Shown one piece after another: positions 53,167 through 63,218 of a DNA stretch of 64,000 nucleotides. A program made the position numbers and the translations under genes. Below the pieces are notes generated by a model. It had not been told where the DNA came from, did no database searches, and saw only the letters and a program-made list of their open reading frames with translations. The stretch comes from Microvirga aerilata (GTDB lineage: Bacteria > Pseudomonadota > Alphaproteobacteria > Rhizobiales > Beijerinckiaceae), in NCBI RefSeq assembly GCF_016743775.1, contig NZ_JAEQMY010000010.1, positions 1 through 64,000 on the forward strand. Reading direction: 5' to 3'. How positions within the stretch are numbered: the stretch's first letter is position 1; every line of letters begins with the position of its first letter.

Positions 53167-53813
53167 TGAGCTTCACACGCGCCGCTCTGGCCCTCGCGCT
53201 TCTTACTCCCCTGTCGATGCAGGCGGCCTGGGCTCAAGCCGGCAGGGAGCGGGCGGTCGGCTTCGGCAATTTCGGCTCCAGCAAGGAGCCGATCAAGATC
53301 GATGCCAACAAGCTCGATGTGTTCGACAAGGAAGGCCGTGCGGTGTTCGCCGGCGACGTGGTTGCGGTTCAGGGCGAGAGCACCATGAAGTGCACGACCA
53401 TGACGGTCTTCTACGAGCAGCGGGACCAGAGTGGCGGGCAGGCTGCCGCTCCAGCCCCGCAGGGCGCCGATGACAGCGCCATCAAGAAGATCGACTGCAA
53501 GGGCCCGGTCACCATCGTGTCGCGCACTCAGGTCGCGACAGGCGAGAACGCCACCTTCGACCGGGGCTCCAACAAGATCATGCTGACCGGCAACGCGACC
53601 CTGAGCGACGGACCGAACGTCACCAAGGGCGAGCGGGTGCTCTACGACATCAATACCGGCATCGCCAATATCGAGACGACGCCCGGCGGCCGCGTGCGGG
53701 CGCTGTTCGTGCCCGGCAACGGCGGCCCTGCCCCCACGGGGGCCGGCGGCGGAGCGCCTGCAGCCGGCAACGCCAAGCCAAGGCCCCAACAGCAGCGACC
53801 GGCGACGAACTGA
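53163..53813 (+). CDS. lptA: LPS export protein LptA
   Basis: The 216-residue protein has a signal peptide (about 1-24, ending MQAAWAQ). An OstA/LptA domain follows: IKIDANKLDVFDKEGRAVFA, GDVVAVQGESTMKCTTMTVF, TFDRGSNKIMLTGNATLSDG. The C-terminal 35 residues are Gly/Ala/Pro-rich. It forms the periplasmic bridge for LPS. It is translationally coupled to lptC. Confidence 0.92.
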   Translation: MMSFTRAALALALLTPLSMQAAWAQAGRERAVGFGNFGSSKEPIKIDANKLDVFDKEGRAVFAGDVVAVQGESTMKCTTMTVFYEQRDQSGGQAAAPAPQGADDSAIKKIDCKGPVTIVSRTQVATGENATFDRGSNKIMLTGNATLSDGPNVTKGERVLYDINTGIANIETTPGGRVRALFVPGNGGPAPTGAGGGAPAAGNAKPRPQQQRPATN

Positions 53814-53866
53814 AGCCGGAGGCTTGAGCCCTCCGCTTTTCCGATTCCTCATCCAGTGATCCACCT

Positions 53867-54712
<846 letters not shown>

Positions 54713-54806
54713 CCGAGGTGCCATTTGCCTTTTGACGGAAGGTAAGGGGTCGCGGTAACGTGAAGGGCATGCAAGAAGCATGCCTGACCGTTTGCCGGGT
54801 GATGCC

Positions 54807-56231
54807 ATGAGTGCGATGCAGCGGCTGGAACTGCGCCAGGGTCAGTCCCTGACCATGACCCCCCAGCTCGTCCAATCCATCAAGCTGCTGCAGCTCTCCC
54901 ATGCGGAGCTCTCCGCCTATGTGGAGGCGGAGCTCGAGCGCAACCCCCTCCTGCAGGAGGCCGAGACCCGGGCCGATGCGCCCGTGCCGAGCCTCGCCGA
55001 CTTTCTTCGGGCCAAGCAGAAGGCCGAAGCCGCAGGCGCACGGATCGTGCCCGGGCCGGCACCGTTGCGCGGTGCGGCCGTGTCGGGCTCGTCCTCGCCA
55101 GGCTCCGTGTCCGGCCGCGGCGAACTCGATGCCGGCATGGAGGCGACGCTCGCCCGCGCCGCGAGCCTTGCCGAGCATCTGGAGGCGCAGCTCGATCTTG
55201 CCACCGCCGATGCGAGGCTTCGCGCCATCGGCAGGCATCTGATCCACAGCCTCAACGAGGCCGGGTATCTCACCGAGGATCCGGCGGAGATTGCGGCCCG
55301 GCTTCAGGCTGCACCGGACGAGGCCGAGGCTGCGCTGCGGCTGGTCCAGACCTTCGAGCCCTCCGGGGTCGGTGCCCGCAATCTCGCCGAATGCCTCGCC
55401 ATTCAGCTGCGTGAACGCGACCGGCTCGATCCGGCCATGCAGGCGCTTCTGGCCCATCTCCATCTCGTCGCCCGGCAGGATTTTGCCGGCCTTCTAGCCG
55501 CATGCGGCGTCGACCGGGAGGATCTCGCCGGTATGCTGGCCGAGATCCGCCGCCTCGAGCCCAAGCCTGGCTTGAGCTTCACGCCTGCGACCATCGACGT
55601 GCTCGTGCCCGACGTGCTGGTGCGAACCGCCCCCGACGGCACCTTCCTGGTGGAGCTCAATCCCGAAACCCTGCCGCGCATCCTGCTCAACCGGTCCTAT
55701 TACGCGGAGGTGGCGAAGGCGGTGCGCAAGGACGAGGACAAGAGCTTCCTGTCCGATTGCTTCCAGACGGCAAGCTGGCTCACGCGCAGCCTCGATCAGC
55801 GGGCCCGGACCATCCTCAAGGTCGCCGCCGAGATCGCACGGCAGCAGGAGGATTTCTTCCGCGAGGGCGTTTCGGCCCTGCGCCCCATGACCCTGAAAGC
55901 CGTGGCGGAGGCGGTCGGGATGCACGAATCCACCGTGTCGCGGGTCGCCGCCAACAAGGCCATGGGCACCGAACGCGGCACCTATCCCATGCGGTTCTTC
56001 TTCAGCGCCGCCACGGGGGAGGGCGAGCATTCGGCAAAGGCCGTCCGGCACCGAATCAGGCAGCTGGTCGCAGGCGAGAGCCCGAAGGATGTGCTCTCGG
56101 ATGAGGCAATTGCCCGGAAACTGAAACAGGAAGGTATTGCGGTCGCCCGGCGCACGGTGGCCAAGTACCGGGAAGCCCTCCGGATTCCGTCCTCGGCAAT
56201 CCGCCGCAGAGGGCATGGGCTCGCATCCTGA
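54807..56231 (+). CDS. rpoN: RNA polymerase sigma-54 factor
   Basis: From the ATG at 54807 the protein has 474 residues. Region I is Gln/Leu-rich (LELRQGQSLTMTPQLVQSIK), the core-binding domain follows, and the C-terminus has the helix-turn-helix (AVGMHESTVSRVAANKAM) and the RpoN box ARRTVAKYREAL, which contacts the -24 element. An ATG nine codons earlier is an alternative start. It serves nitrogen and other activator-dependent promoters. Confidence 0.95.
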   Translation: MSAMQRLELRQGQSLTMTPQLVQSIKLLQLSHAELSAYVEAELERNPLLQEAETRADAPVPSLADFLRAKQKAEAAGARIVPGPAPLRGAAVSGSSSPGSVSGRGELDAGMEATLARAASLAEHLEAQLDLATADARLRAIGRHLIHSLNEAGYLTEDPAEIAARLQAAPDEAEAALRLVQTFEPSGVGARNLAECLAIQLRERDRLDPAMQALLAHLHLVARQDFAGLLAACGVDREDLAGMLAEIRRLEPKPGLSFTPATIDVLVPDVLVRTAPDGTFLVELNPETLPRILLNRSYYAEVAKAVRKDEDKSFLSDCFQTASWLTRSLDQRARTILKVAAEIARQQEDFFREGVSALRPMTLKAVAEAVGMHESTVSRVAANKAMGTERGTYPMRFFFSAATGEGEHSAKAVRHRIRQLVAGESPKDVLSDEAIARKLKQEGIAVARRTVAKYREALRIPSSAIRRRGHGLAS

Positions 56232-56418
56232 CCGGGCCGGCCCCCACCTGAACACTTGCATTGGCCGGGCTAAGGATCATCATCTGACCCACGCGCCACC
56301 CATGAAGGATCGCATCCAAGCGAGGCGCGGGCGCATCGTGCGGCCTTCCGGGTTTGCCCGACGATGCGGCACTCAAGGGATTGGGCATCGGTCCGATGCT
56401 CCAGGCGAGGAGAATGCG

Positions 56419-56994
56419 ATGACGTTGAGGGTATCCGGCAAGAACCTCGATATCGGCGAAGCCCTCCGGTCTCAGGTTCAGGCGCGTGTGGCGGGTGCAT
56501 TGTCGAAATATTTCGACGGCGGCTATTCGGGTCATGTGACCGTGGCCCGCGACGGCACCGGCTTTCGAACGGAGTGCGTGCTGCACCTGACCTCAGGAAT
56601 GACGCTCGAAGCCTCCGGAGCGGCCGGGGACGCCTATGCCAGCTTCGATCAGAGCGCGATGCGGATCGAGAGTCGCCTGCGCCGCTACAAGCAGCGCCTG
56701 AAGGGGCGGTTTGGTCCGCCCGGCGGACGCGCGAGTACCCTGGAGGTGCCCTATGCGGTCTTCGAGGCTCCATCCGACGAGGCGGTCGAGGAAGAGACCT
56801 ACCACCCGATGGTGATCGCCGAGACGACGAAGCCGCTTCATCACTTCTCGGTGAGCGACGCCGTGATGCAGCTCGACCTGACCGGGGCGGCAGCTCTGGT
56901 GTTTATCCACGCTAGCACCGGCCGCGTGAACGTCGTATACCGCCGCGGCGACGGGGCGATCGGTTGGGTCGACCCGCCGCTTGCACAGCCTTGA
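56419..56994 (+). CDS. hpf: ribosome hibernation promoting factor, long form
   Basis: The ATG at 56419 follows GCGAGGAGAATGCG. The 191-residue protein has the N-terminal HPF/YfiA domain (MTLRVSGKNLDIGEALRSQV through YASFDQSAMRIESRLRRYKQ). A linker leads to the C-terminal dimerisation domain (FSVSDAVMQLDLTGAAALVF, VVYRRGDGAIGWVDP). It pairs inactive 70S ribosomes into 100S dimers. The rpoN-hpf-ptsN order is conserved. Confidence 0.94.
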   Translation: MTLRVSGKNLDIGEALRSQVQARVAGALSKYFDGGYSGHVTVARDGTGFRTECVLHLTSGMTLEASGAAGDAYASFDQSAMRIESRLRRYKQRLKGRFGPPGGRASTLEVPYAVFEAPSDEAVEEETYHPMVIAETTKPLHHFSVSDAVMQLDLTGAAALVFIHASTGRVNVVYRRGDGAIGWVDPPLAQP

Positions 56995-57076
56995 TGGGGT
57001 TACCTCTTCTTGGCCCGGTTCTTGCGTGGAACGGTGAGGGGCCTTCTCGGCTTCACACCATAATGCAGCGTGATCG

Positions 57077-57535
57077 ATGCCTTTGCTGGATTTTCTAGAC
57101 CCTCAGGCCGTCCTGCCCGCCTTGCGCGTCAGCGGCAAAAAGCAGGCTCTTCAGGAGTTGGCCTCCCATGCGGCACGCCTCACGGGGCTGAGCAGCACCG
57201 CCATCTATGAGGCCCTGCTGCAGCGCGAGCGCCTCGGCTCGACGGGAATCGGCGAGGGCATCGCCATTCCCCACGGCAAGCTGCCCGGCCTCGACACGAT
57301 CTTCGGTTTGGTGGCAAGGCTCGACAAGCCTGTCGATTTCGAGGCCCTGGACGGTCAGCCGGTGGACGTGCTCTTCCTGCTGCTGGCGCCCGAAGGGGCT
57401 GGGGCCGATCACCTGAAGGCCCTCGCGCGGGTCGCCCGCGTGCTGCGGGAGCCCGGCCTGATCGAGCGGATCCGCGCTACGCGGGACGCGGCTGCCCTCT
57501 ATGCCATCATGACCGAGCTGCCCAAGGCCGCGTAA
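57077..57535 (+). CDS. ptsN: PTS IIA-like nitrogen regulatory protein
   Basis: The 152-residue protein is an EIIA-Ntr domain. The phospho-acceptor His is in GIAIPHGKLPGLD, and QALQELASHAARLTGLSSTA forms the early helices. It receives phosphate through the nitrogen PTS and regulates potassium, nitrogen or envelope functions. It closes the conserved rpoN cluster. Other PTS proteins are not in the window. Confidence 0.95.
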   Translation: MPLLDFLDPQAVLPALRVSGKKQALQELASHAARLTGLSSTAIYEALLQRERLGSTGIGEGIAIPHGKLPGLDTIFGLVARLDKPVDFEALDGQPVDVLFLLLAPEGAGADHLKALARVARVLREPGLIERIRATRDAAALYAIMTELPKAA

Positions 57536-57627
57536 GCTGCCGTGCAGTGAAGATCTGACGTAACGTAAAGATATCTTTAACACGTCCCCTGCAGTCTTGC
57601 CGCAAGGTTAGATGGGGGATTCGGGGG

Positions 57628-59619
57628 ATGCTGTCTCTTGCTCGGTTGAGACGGCCGTCGGTGCGGGTGCGCGTCGCTGCGTTGAGCGGCGTGATGGTGC
57701 TTGGATTTGCGGTCATCGGTGCGGTGTTTCAGACGGGGCGCAACGAGGTGGATCGGGCGCTCTCCGCCCAGCAGACCTACTCTGCGCTGGCGGAAAAGGC
57801 CTACCAGTTTCGCGGCCGCGCCGATGCCCTGAAGGTCACGGCCGGGGAATGGACCGCAAGCCGCCTCGGCCATTATGGCCAGGCCTTCATCGACCAGCAC
57901 AAGGCCCTCGCCGCCCAGCTCGACGAGATGAGCGCCGCCTCCGGCGCCAGCCTGATCGAGCCCGAGATGACGGCGCTGAAGCAGCATTCCTCCGCGCTCA
58001 TCAGCCAGGGCAATGCCCTCAACAAACTCTATGGTTCCATCGGAGCCAAGCCGGACGAGGGGGCGCAGGGTCGCCTTCTCAAGGCGGAGTCGAACCTGGA
58101 GAAGCTCGTGCGCCCCCTGACGGGCAGCGGCGAGACCATCGCGTGGCGCCTGTGGGCAGCCATGCTCGGCATGTTCAACCAGGAGGCTCGCGCCCGCATC
58201 CTGCTGGAGGAGAGCATCCTGGGCGCCTTCGAGGTCGAGCAGGGACGCTTTTCCCGCGCGCTGGCTCAGCTCTCGGGCGATGCCGCCAAGGAGAAGGCGG
58301 CGGTCGAGTCCGCCAGCGTGTCCTTCCAGGAGGCCTTCCATGCCTGGGCGGAGCTGGAGCAGCAGGTGTCGGGCCAGGGCGAGAAGCTCATGGGGCAGTT
58401 CGATCTGCTCGTGCCGGTCCTGGACGAACTCCTGGCAAAGGTCCGCACGGAGGCCCACAAGACGGAAGAACAGCTGACCGCCTCGCAAAACCGCACTTTC
58501 ACCCTGATCCTGTGGGCCATGGGCGGGACCTTGGCCCTGGGCCTTATCCTCAACTTCCTCGTCGGACGCTCGATCTCCCTGCCGCTCGCCCGGCTCCAGC
58601 AGGCGATGCAGCGGCTGGCCAACGGCGACGCCGCTGCCGAGATCCCGTCCACCGCCGCTACGGACGAGATCGGCGCCATGGCCCGCACGGTGCTGGTCTT
58701 CCGCGACAATGCCCGCGAACGCGAGCGGCTGACCCAGGAGCGCGAGGGCATGGCCGCTCTCGATGCCGAGCGCGCCCATGCGATCGCAGGTGCCATTACG
58801 GCCTTCGATGCGTCTGTCGAGCAGATCCTGGCAGAGGTCCGGCAGGTCACGGGCGAGCTCGCCGCAGCCTCCGGGCAGTTGGAGGGGTCGGCCAATCATG
58901 TGACCCAGCAGGCGCAGATCGCAGGGGCGGCCTCGACCTGCACGTCCCAGAACATGTCTGCGGTGGCGAGCGCGGCCGAGGAGCTCGACGCCTCGCTTGC
59001 CGAAGTAGCCGCCCAGACGAGCGCCTCGGCAAAGGCATCCGAGCGCGCCGTCGTGGAGGCGCGAGGCGCTTCCGGCAGCATGACGATCCTGTCGACGGCA
59101 ACCTCCCAGATCGGCGAAGTGGCCAACCTCATCCGCTCCATCGCCTCGCAGACCAACCTCCTGGCGCTTAACGCCACCATCGAGGCGGCCCGCGCCGGAG
59201 AGGCCGGCAAGGGCTTCGCGGTCGTGGCCAACGAGGTGAAGGACCTGGCGGGCCAGACCGCCAAGGCAACCGAGGAGATCGCCCGGCAGATCGAGGCCGT
59301 GCAGGCGGCCTCCCGGGAAACCCTGGTGGCGCTCGGCACCGTGCAGGCCTCCGTCGAAGATCTCGCAGGCGTGGTCTCCACGGTGGCCGGCACCGTGGGC
59401 CAGCAGACGGCAGCCGTGTCGGAGATCGCCCGCTCCGTGGCGCAGGTCTCGACCGAGGCGCAGGCCGGGACCTCCGCCATCGCGATGACGCAGGGCGTCG
59501 CCTCGCAGTCGCTGGATGCCGCGCGGACCGTGGCGGATCTCTCGGTGGCGCTGGAGCAGCAGGCCCAGCGCCTCGGCACCGAGATCGGCCGGTTCCTCAA
59601 CAATGTGAGGGCGGCTTAA
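57628..59619 (+). CDS. methyl-accepting chemotaxis protein
   Basis: The 663-residue protein has an N-terminal transmembrane helix (about 15-35), a mostly helical periplasmic sensor of about 250 residues, a second helix near 292-312, and a HAMP domain ([20 protein letters not shown]). The signalling domain has the hairpin tip [20 protein letters not shown] and [20 protein letters not shown]. The sensor lacks an obvious ligand motif and resembles long helical-bundle sensors. No che genes are nearby. Confidence 0.93.
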   Translation: MLSLARLRRPSVRVRVAALSGVMVLGFAVIGAVFQTGRNEVDRALSAQQTYSALAEKAYQFRGRADALKVTAGEWTASRLGHYGQAFIDQHKALAAQLDEMSAASGASLIEPEMTALKQHSSALISQGNALNKLYGSIGAKPDEGAQGRLLKAESNLEKLVRPLTGSGETIAWRLWAAMLGMFNQEARARILLEESILGAFEVEQGRFSRALAQLSGDAAKEKAAVESASVSFQEAFHAWAELEQQVSGQGEKLMGQFDLLVPVLDELLAKVRTEAHKTEEQLTASQNRTFTLILWAMGGTLALGLILNFLVGRSISLPLARLQQAMQRLANGDAAAEIPSTAATDEIGAMARTVLVFRDNARERERLTQEREGMAALDAERAHAIAGAITAFDASVEQILAEVRQVTGELAAASGQLEGSANHVTQQAQIAGAASTCTSQNMSAVASAAEELDASLAEVAAQTSASAKASERAVVEARGASGSMTILSTATSQIGEVANLIRSIASQTNLLALNATIEAARAGEAGKGFAVVANEVKDLAGQTAKATEEIARQIEAVQAASRETLVALGTVQASVEDLAGVVSTVAGTVGQQTAAVSEIARSVAQVSTEAQAGTSAIAMTQGVASQSLDAARTVADLSVALEQQAQRLGTEIGRFLNNVRAA

Positions 59620-59676
59620 AACATAAGCCCGGGCCGGCTCGCCCGGCGCCGGGTGCGCACCTCCGGGTCCCATGCT

Positions 59677-60396
59677 TTACGGCTGACCAGCCATCTCCCA
59701 GACCAGCTGAACGTTGGCCGTGTAGCGGATGGTGGCCGGCGGCACGATGGGCACCACCTCGGAGCCCTTGGCCATGGACATCTGCATGCGCATCTCGGGC
59801 TGCGGCTCGAAGGGCTGGGCGGAGCCGTCCCTGATCTCCACGAGGCGGCCCAGGGCCACGCCGGCGGCAGCTGCATAAACATCCGCCTGGCGGCGGGCGT
59901 CCCGCACCGCGGCCTCCCGCGCCCGGTCGCCGCCTTGCTCCTGTTTGTCGAGACCGAAGGTGACGGACTGGAAGGTCATGTCGCCGCTTGCCAGGATTTC
60001 CCCGGCCAGGCGCCCGACGCCGTCCAGGTCGCGGGTGGTGATTCGCAATTGGTGATGGGCCGAGAATTTCGGCGTCTTGATCTCCTTGCCGTCGGCACCA
60101 ATGGAGGGCGGTGTCTGGAACACCTGGAAATTCGCCGTCTGGATGTCGTCCCGCTTGATGCCGAGGCCCTGGATCCGGGCGAGAACCCGTTCCGTGGCCG
60201 TGCGGTTGGCGGTGGTCGACTGCGCCACCGTATCGGCCTGGGTTGCGACCGTGACATGGACCCGCGCGAAATCAGGCTTCAGTTCCGCCTCCCCCGTTCC
60301 CATCACGCTGATCGTGGGCTGGCGCGGCGCTGGAGCCTGGGCCAGAGCCGGCGTGGCGAGGCCGAGGGCCAGGAGAACGGCAACGGGGAGGCGCAT
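59677..60396 (-). CDS. periplasmic SIMPL-domain (DUF541) protein
   Basis: The 239-residue protein has a signal peptide (MRLPVAVLLALGLATPALA) and a SIMPL/DUF541 domain: PTISVMGTGEAELKPDFARV, QTANFQVFQTPPSIG and ARRQADVYAAAAGVALGRLV. Members such as BP26 of Brucella form ring oligomers in the periplasm. Their function is unclear. It is transcribed alone. Confidence 0.9.
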   Translation of the reverse strand: MRLPVAVLLALGLATPALAQAPAPRQPTISVMGTGEAELKPDFARVHVTVATQADTVAQSTTANRTATERVLARIQGLGIKRDDIQTANFQVFQTPPSIGADGKEIKTPKFSAHHQLRITTRDLDGVGRLAGEILASGDMTFQSVTFGLDKQEQGGDRAREAAVRDARRQADVYAAAAGVALGRLVEIRDGSAQPFEPQPEMRMQMSMAKGSEVVPIVPPATIRYTANVQLVWEMAGQP

Positions 60397-60414
60397 AACG
60401 GAACGTCCTTTTCC

Positions 60415-60447
60415 AAAAACAAAAGCTCCGCCTCATGGGCGGAGCTT
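60415..60447 (-). terminator. rho-independent terminator of the binding-protein gene
   Basis: On the minus strand AAGCTCCGCC, a short loop and GGCGGAGCTT are followed by TTGTTTTTGG. It lies about 40 bases after the stop of the gene at 60489. Confidence 0.8.
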
Positions 60448-60488
60448 GGAGGCACCGGGACGATGCACAACGATACCTGAGCGCCGGA

Positions 60489-61574
60489 TTAACGGCCCGT
60501 CTTCACCCGGGTCCAGAGCCGGGTGACCGTGCGCTGGGAGCGCTCGTCATAGGCCGTGTTGGTGAAGAGGCGCTTCATGGTGGCCTCGTCCGGGTAGATG
60601 CCGGGATTGTCGAGGATCGCCTTGTCGATGTGCTGCTTGGCGGCGAGATTGCCGGAGGCGTAGGACACAAAATTCGTGTTCATGGCGGCGATCTCGGGGC
60701 GGAGCATGAAGTTGATGAACTCATGCGCCTCGGCCACGTTCTTGGCGTCCGCGGGAATCGCGAAGCTGTCGAACCACATCAGGGCGCCCTCGCGCGGGAT
60801 GAAATAGCCGACCTCGACCCCGTTCTTGGCTTCCTCGGCGCGGTTCTTGGCCTGGATTATGTCGCCCGAATAGCCCACCGCCACGCAGATGTCGCCGTTG
60901 GCGAGCGCATTGATGTACTCGGAGGAGTGGAACTTCTGCACGTTGCCGCGAACCCGGAACAGGGCCTCGCCCGCCTTGTTCAGGTCTTCGGTGCGCTTGG
61001 AATCCGGGTTGAGGCCGAGATAGGCCATGACGCCGGGAAAGAGGTCCTCGGGGCTGTCCAGCATGTAGATGCCGCAGCCCTTGAGCTTCGAGGCAACCTC
61101 GGGCTTCATCACCAGATCCCAGGTGTTGAGCGGCATGTCGCCCAGAACTTCCTTCACCTTCTTGACGTTCACGCCAAGGCCGGTGGTGCCCCACATGTAG
61201 TTGACCGCATGCTGGTTGCCCGGATCGAACACGGCCAGCCGCTGCGTCACGTCCGGCCATTGGTTGGCGAGGTTCGGCAGCTTGGACTTGTCGAGCTTCT
61301 GGAAGATTTTCGCGCCGATCAGCCGCTGCACGAAGGGGCCCGACGGCACGACGATGTCGTAGCCCGACTTGCCGGCCAGAAGCTTGGTCTCGACGATCTC
61401 GTTGTTGTCGTAGGTATCGTAGACCACCTTGATGCCGGTCTGCTTCGTGAACTCGTCCAGCGCCTTGGGGTCCACGTAGTCGGACCAGTTATAGACGTTG
61501 ACCACGCGCTCCTGAGCGGCGGCGGCGGTGACGAGGCCAAGGCCTAGGGCAACCGAAGCGAGAAAACGAAACAT
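60489..61574 (-). CDS. polyamine-type ABC transporter substrate-binding protein (PotF-like)
   Basis: From the ATG at 61574 the protein has 361 residues, with a signal peptide (MFRFLASVALGLGLVTAAAA). The mature start, RVVNVYNWSDYVDPKALDEF, is the hallmark of spermidine/putrescine-binding proteins, followed by MWGTTGLGVNVKKV and LMWFDSFAIPADAKNV. The start has AGGAG about 12 bases upstream. The permeases and ATPase are not adjacent, so it is an orphan binding protein. A terminator follows. Confidence 0.92.
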   Translation of the reverse strand: MFRFLASVALGLGLVTAAAAQERVVNVYNWSDYVDPKALDEFTKQTGIKVVYDTYDNNEIVETKLLAGKSGYDIVVPSGPFVQRLIGAKIFQKLDKSKLPNLANQWPDVTQRLAVFDPGNQHAVNYMWGTTGLGVNVKKVKEVLGDMPLNTWDLVMKPEVASKLKGCGIYMLDSPEDLFPGVMAYLGLNPDSKRTEDLNKAGEALFRVRGNVQKFHSSEYINALANGDICVAVGYSGDIIQAKNRAEEAKNGVEVGYFIPREGALMWFDSFAIPADAKNVAEAHEFINFMLRPEIAAMNTNFVSYASGNLAAKQHIDKAILDNPGIYPDEATMKRLFTNTAYDERSQRTVTRLWTRVKTGR

Positions 61575-61670
61575 CGAGGGCGGCACTCCTGAGAAAAGAC
61601 ACAACGGGCTCAAGCTAAGAAATTCCAACGCAAGAAACAATGTGCAAGATCTTGGCCGGCCTGACGGATT

Positions 61671-62822
61671 CTAAGCGCTCCGGATGGCATCCGCCAGCCG
61701 CTCCAACCCGGCATCGAGGGTGGAGTCCTTCTTGGCGAAGCAGAAGCGCACCACAGTCTTCACCGCCCCTTCGGCATAGAACGCCGAGACCGGGATTGCC
61801 GCAACCCCATGCTCCATAACGAGGCGGCGGCAGAAGGCGACGTCGTCGCTTTCTCCTAAGGGCGTGATGTCGATGTTGAGAAAGTAGGTGCCCTGGCTCG
61901 GGATCACCTCGAACCCGAGGGTCTGGAGGCCTTGGGTGAAGCGGTCGCGGCTGCGGGCGAAGTTTTTGCGCATGCCCTCGAAATAAGCATCATCCTTGGC
62001 GAGCCCATAGGCCACCGCCGTCTGCAGGTTGGGGGCCGTGGTGAAGGCGAGGAACTGATGCGATTTCGCCAGCACCTTCATGATGTGCGGCGCGGCGCAG
62101 ACGAAGCCCACCTTCCAGCCCGTTAGGCTGAAGATCTTTCCCGCCGAGCCGATCTTCACCGACCGGTCGCGCATGCCCTCCAGGCCCAGCACCGGCTGGT
62201 GGCGGCGCCCGTCGAAGACCACGTGCTCCCAGACCTCATCCGAGATGGCGATGGCGTCGAAACGCCGGCAGAAATCGGCCAGCAGCGCCAAGTCCTCAGG
62301 GCTGAAGACGGTGGCGGTCGGGTTGAGCGGATTGTTGAACACCACCGCCTTGGTCTTGGGCGAGAAGGCCTTCGCGAGCGCCTCTTCGGTGAGCCGGAAA
62401 TGCGGGGGCTGGAGGGTGACGAATTTCGGAACGCCGCCGGCGAGCCGCACGAGGGGCAGGTAGGCGTCGTACATGGGCTCGAACAGCACCACCTCGTCGC
62501 CTGGCTCCACGATGCCGAGGATCGCGCCAGCAAGCGCTTCGGTCGCCCCCGACGTCACCATCACTTCCGTGGCCGGATCCAGATCGACGCCCTGCCAGTG
62601 CTTATAGTGGGCCGCAACGCCTGCGCGCAGCTCCGGAATGCCCATCATGGAGGGGTATTGGTTGTAGCCGTTCAGCACCGCATCCGCCGCCACGCGCCGC
62701 ACGTCCTCCGGGCCGGGATCGTCCGGAAAGCCCTGGCCCAGATTGATCGCGCCGGTCTCCCGGGCGAGGCTCGACATCACTTCGAAGATCGTGGTGGGCA
62801 GGTTGGCGAACATCGGGTTCAT
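61671..62822 (-). CDS. PLP-dependent class I aminotransferase
   Basis: The 383-residue enzyme has the aminotransferase fold with the PLP Lys in KIGSAGKIFSLTGWKVGF. The Asn and Asp/Tyr contacts are in NNPLNPTATVFS and ISDEVWEHVVFDG. The N-terminus, ETGAINLGQGFPDDPGPEDV, resembles kynurenine/methionine-type (YbdL/KAT) aminotransferases. It probably transfers an amino group from an aromatic or sulfur amino acid. The substrate is not certain. It is transcribed alone. Confidence 0.9.
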   Translation of the reverse strand: MNPMFANLPTTIFEVMSSLARETGAINLGQGFPDDPGPEDVRRVAADAVLNGYNQYPSMMGIPELRAGVAAHYKHWQGVDLDPATEVMVTSGATEALAGAILGIVEPGDEVVLFEPMYDAYLPLVRLAGGVPKFVTLQPPHFRLTEEALAKAFSPKTKAVVFNNPLNPTATVFSPEDLALLADFCRRFDAIAISDEVWEHVVFDGRRHQPVLGLEGMRDRSVKIGSAGKIFSLTGWKVGFVCAAPHIMKVLAKSHQFLAFTTAPNLQTAVAYGLAKDDAYFEGMRKNFARSRDRFTQGLQTLGFEVIPSQGTYFLNIDITPLGESDDVAFCRRLVMEHGVAAIPVSAFYAEGAVKTVVRFCFAKKDSTLDAGLERLADAIRSA

Positions 62823-63218
62823 GCCGATTCCTCATCCGTGGATTTTGCGGTGTTGGCCTGCTTCGTATCACGGAGCGGGGGAAGTTCGAACCGGCATTCT
62901 GAAACATCCGGCGCCTTCGGGCACTCCCCGTGCCATCGCCGCCTGCGAGGGGATGACAGCGCTCGCCATGGCCGCGCCTCTTGCAATTATCGCGCCCTGA
63001 GCGGCTGCCCTCGGGTCGGACCGCACTGCCCTAGGCCTCAGGCCTATATGCCGGTATTAGGCCCAATTCGGCATGAGAGGGAACGCTGCCTGGTGCCTGC
63101 CAGAGGCCCTCGCCGGGAGCATGAAAGGCGTGCTTTGGGCGCAGCCGAGAAGCAACAAGCTTACATTGACAAAGAGGTGTGCCCGTCCGATACCGCAGGC
63201 TGGGATATCGGCAAGGCT
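62823..63218. other. 396-base intergenic interval
   Basis: It contains the divergent starts of the aminotransferase and the polysaccharide gene. No gene or clear promoter motif is seen; short frames lack ribosome-binding sites. Confidence 0.4.
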
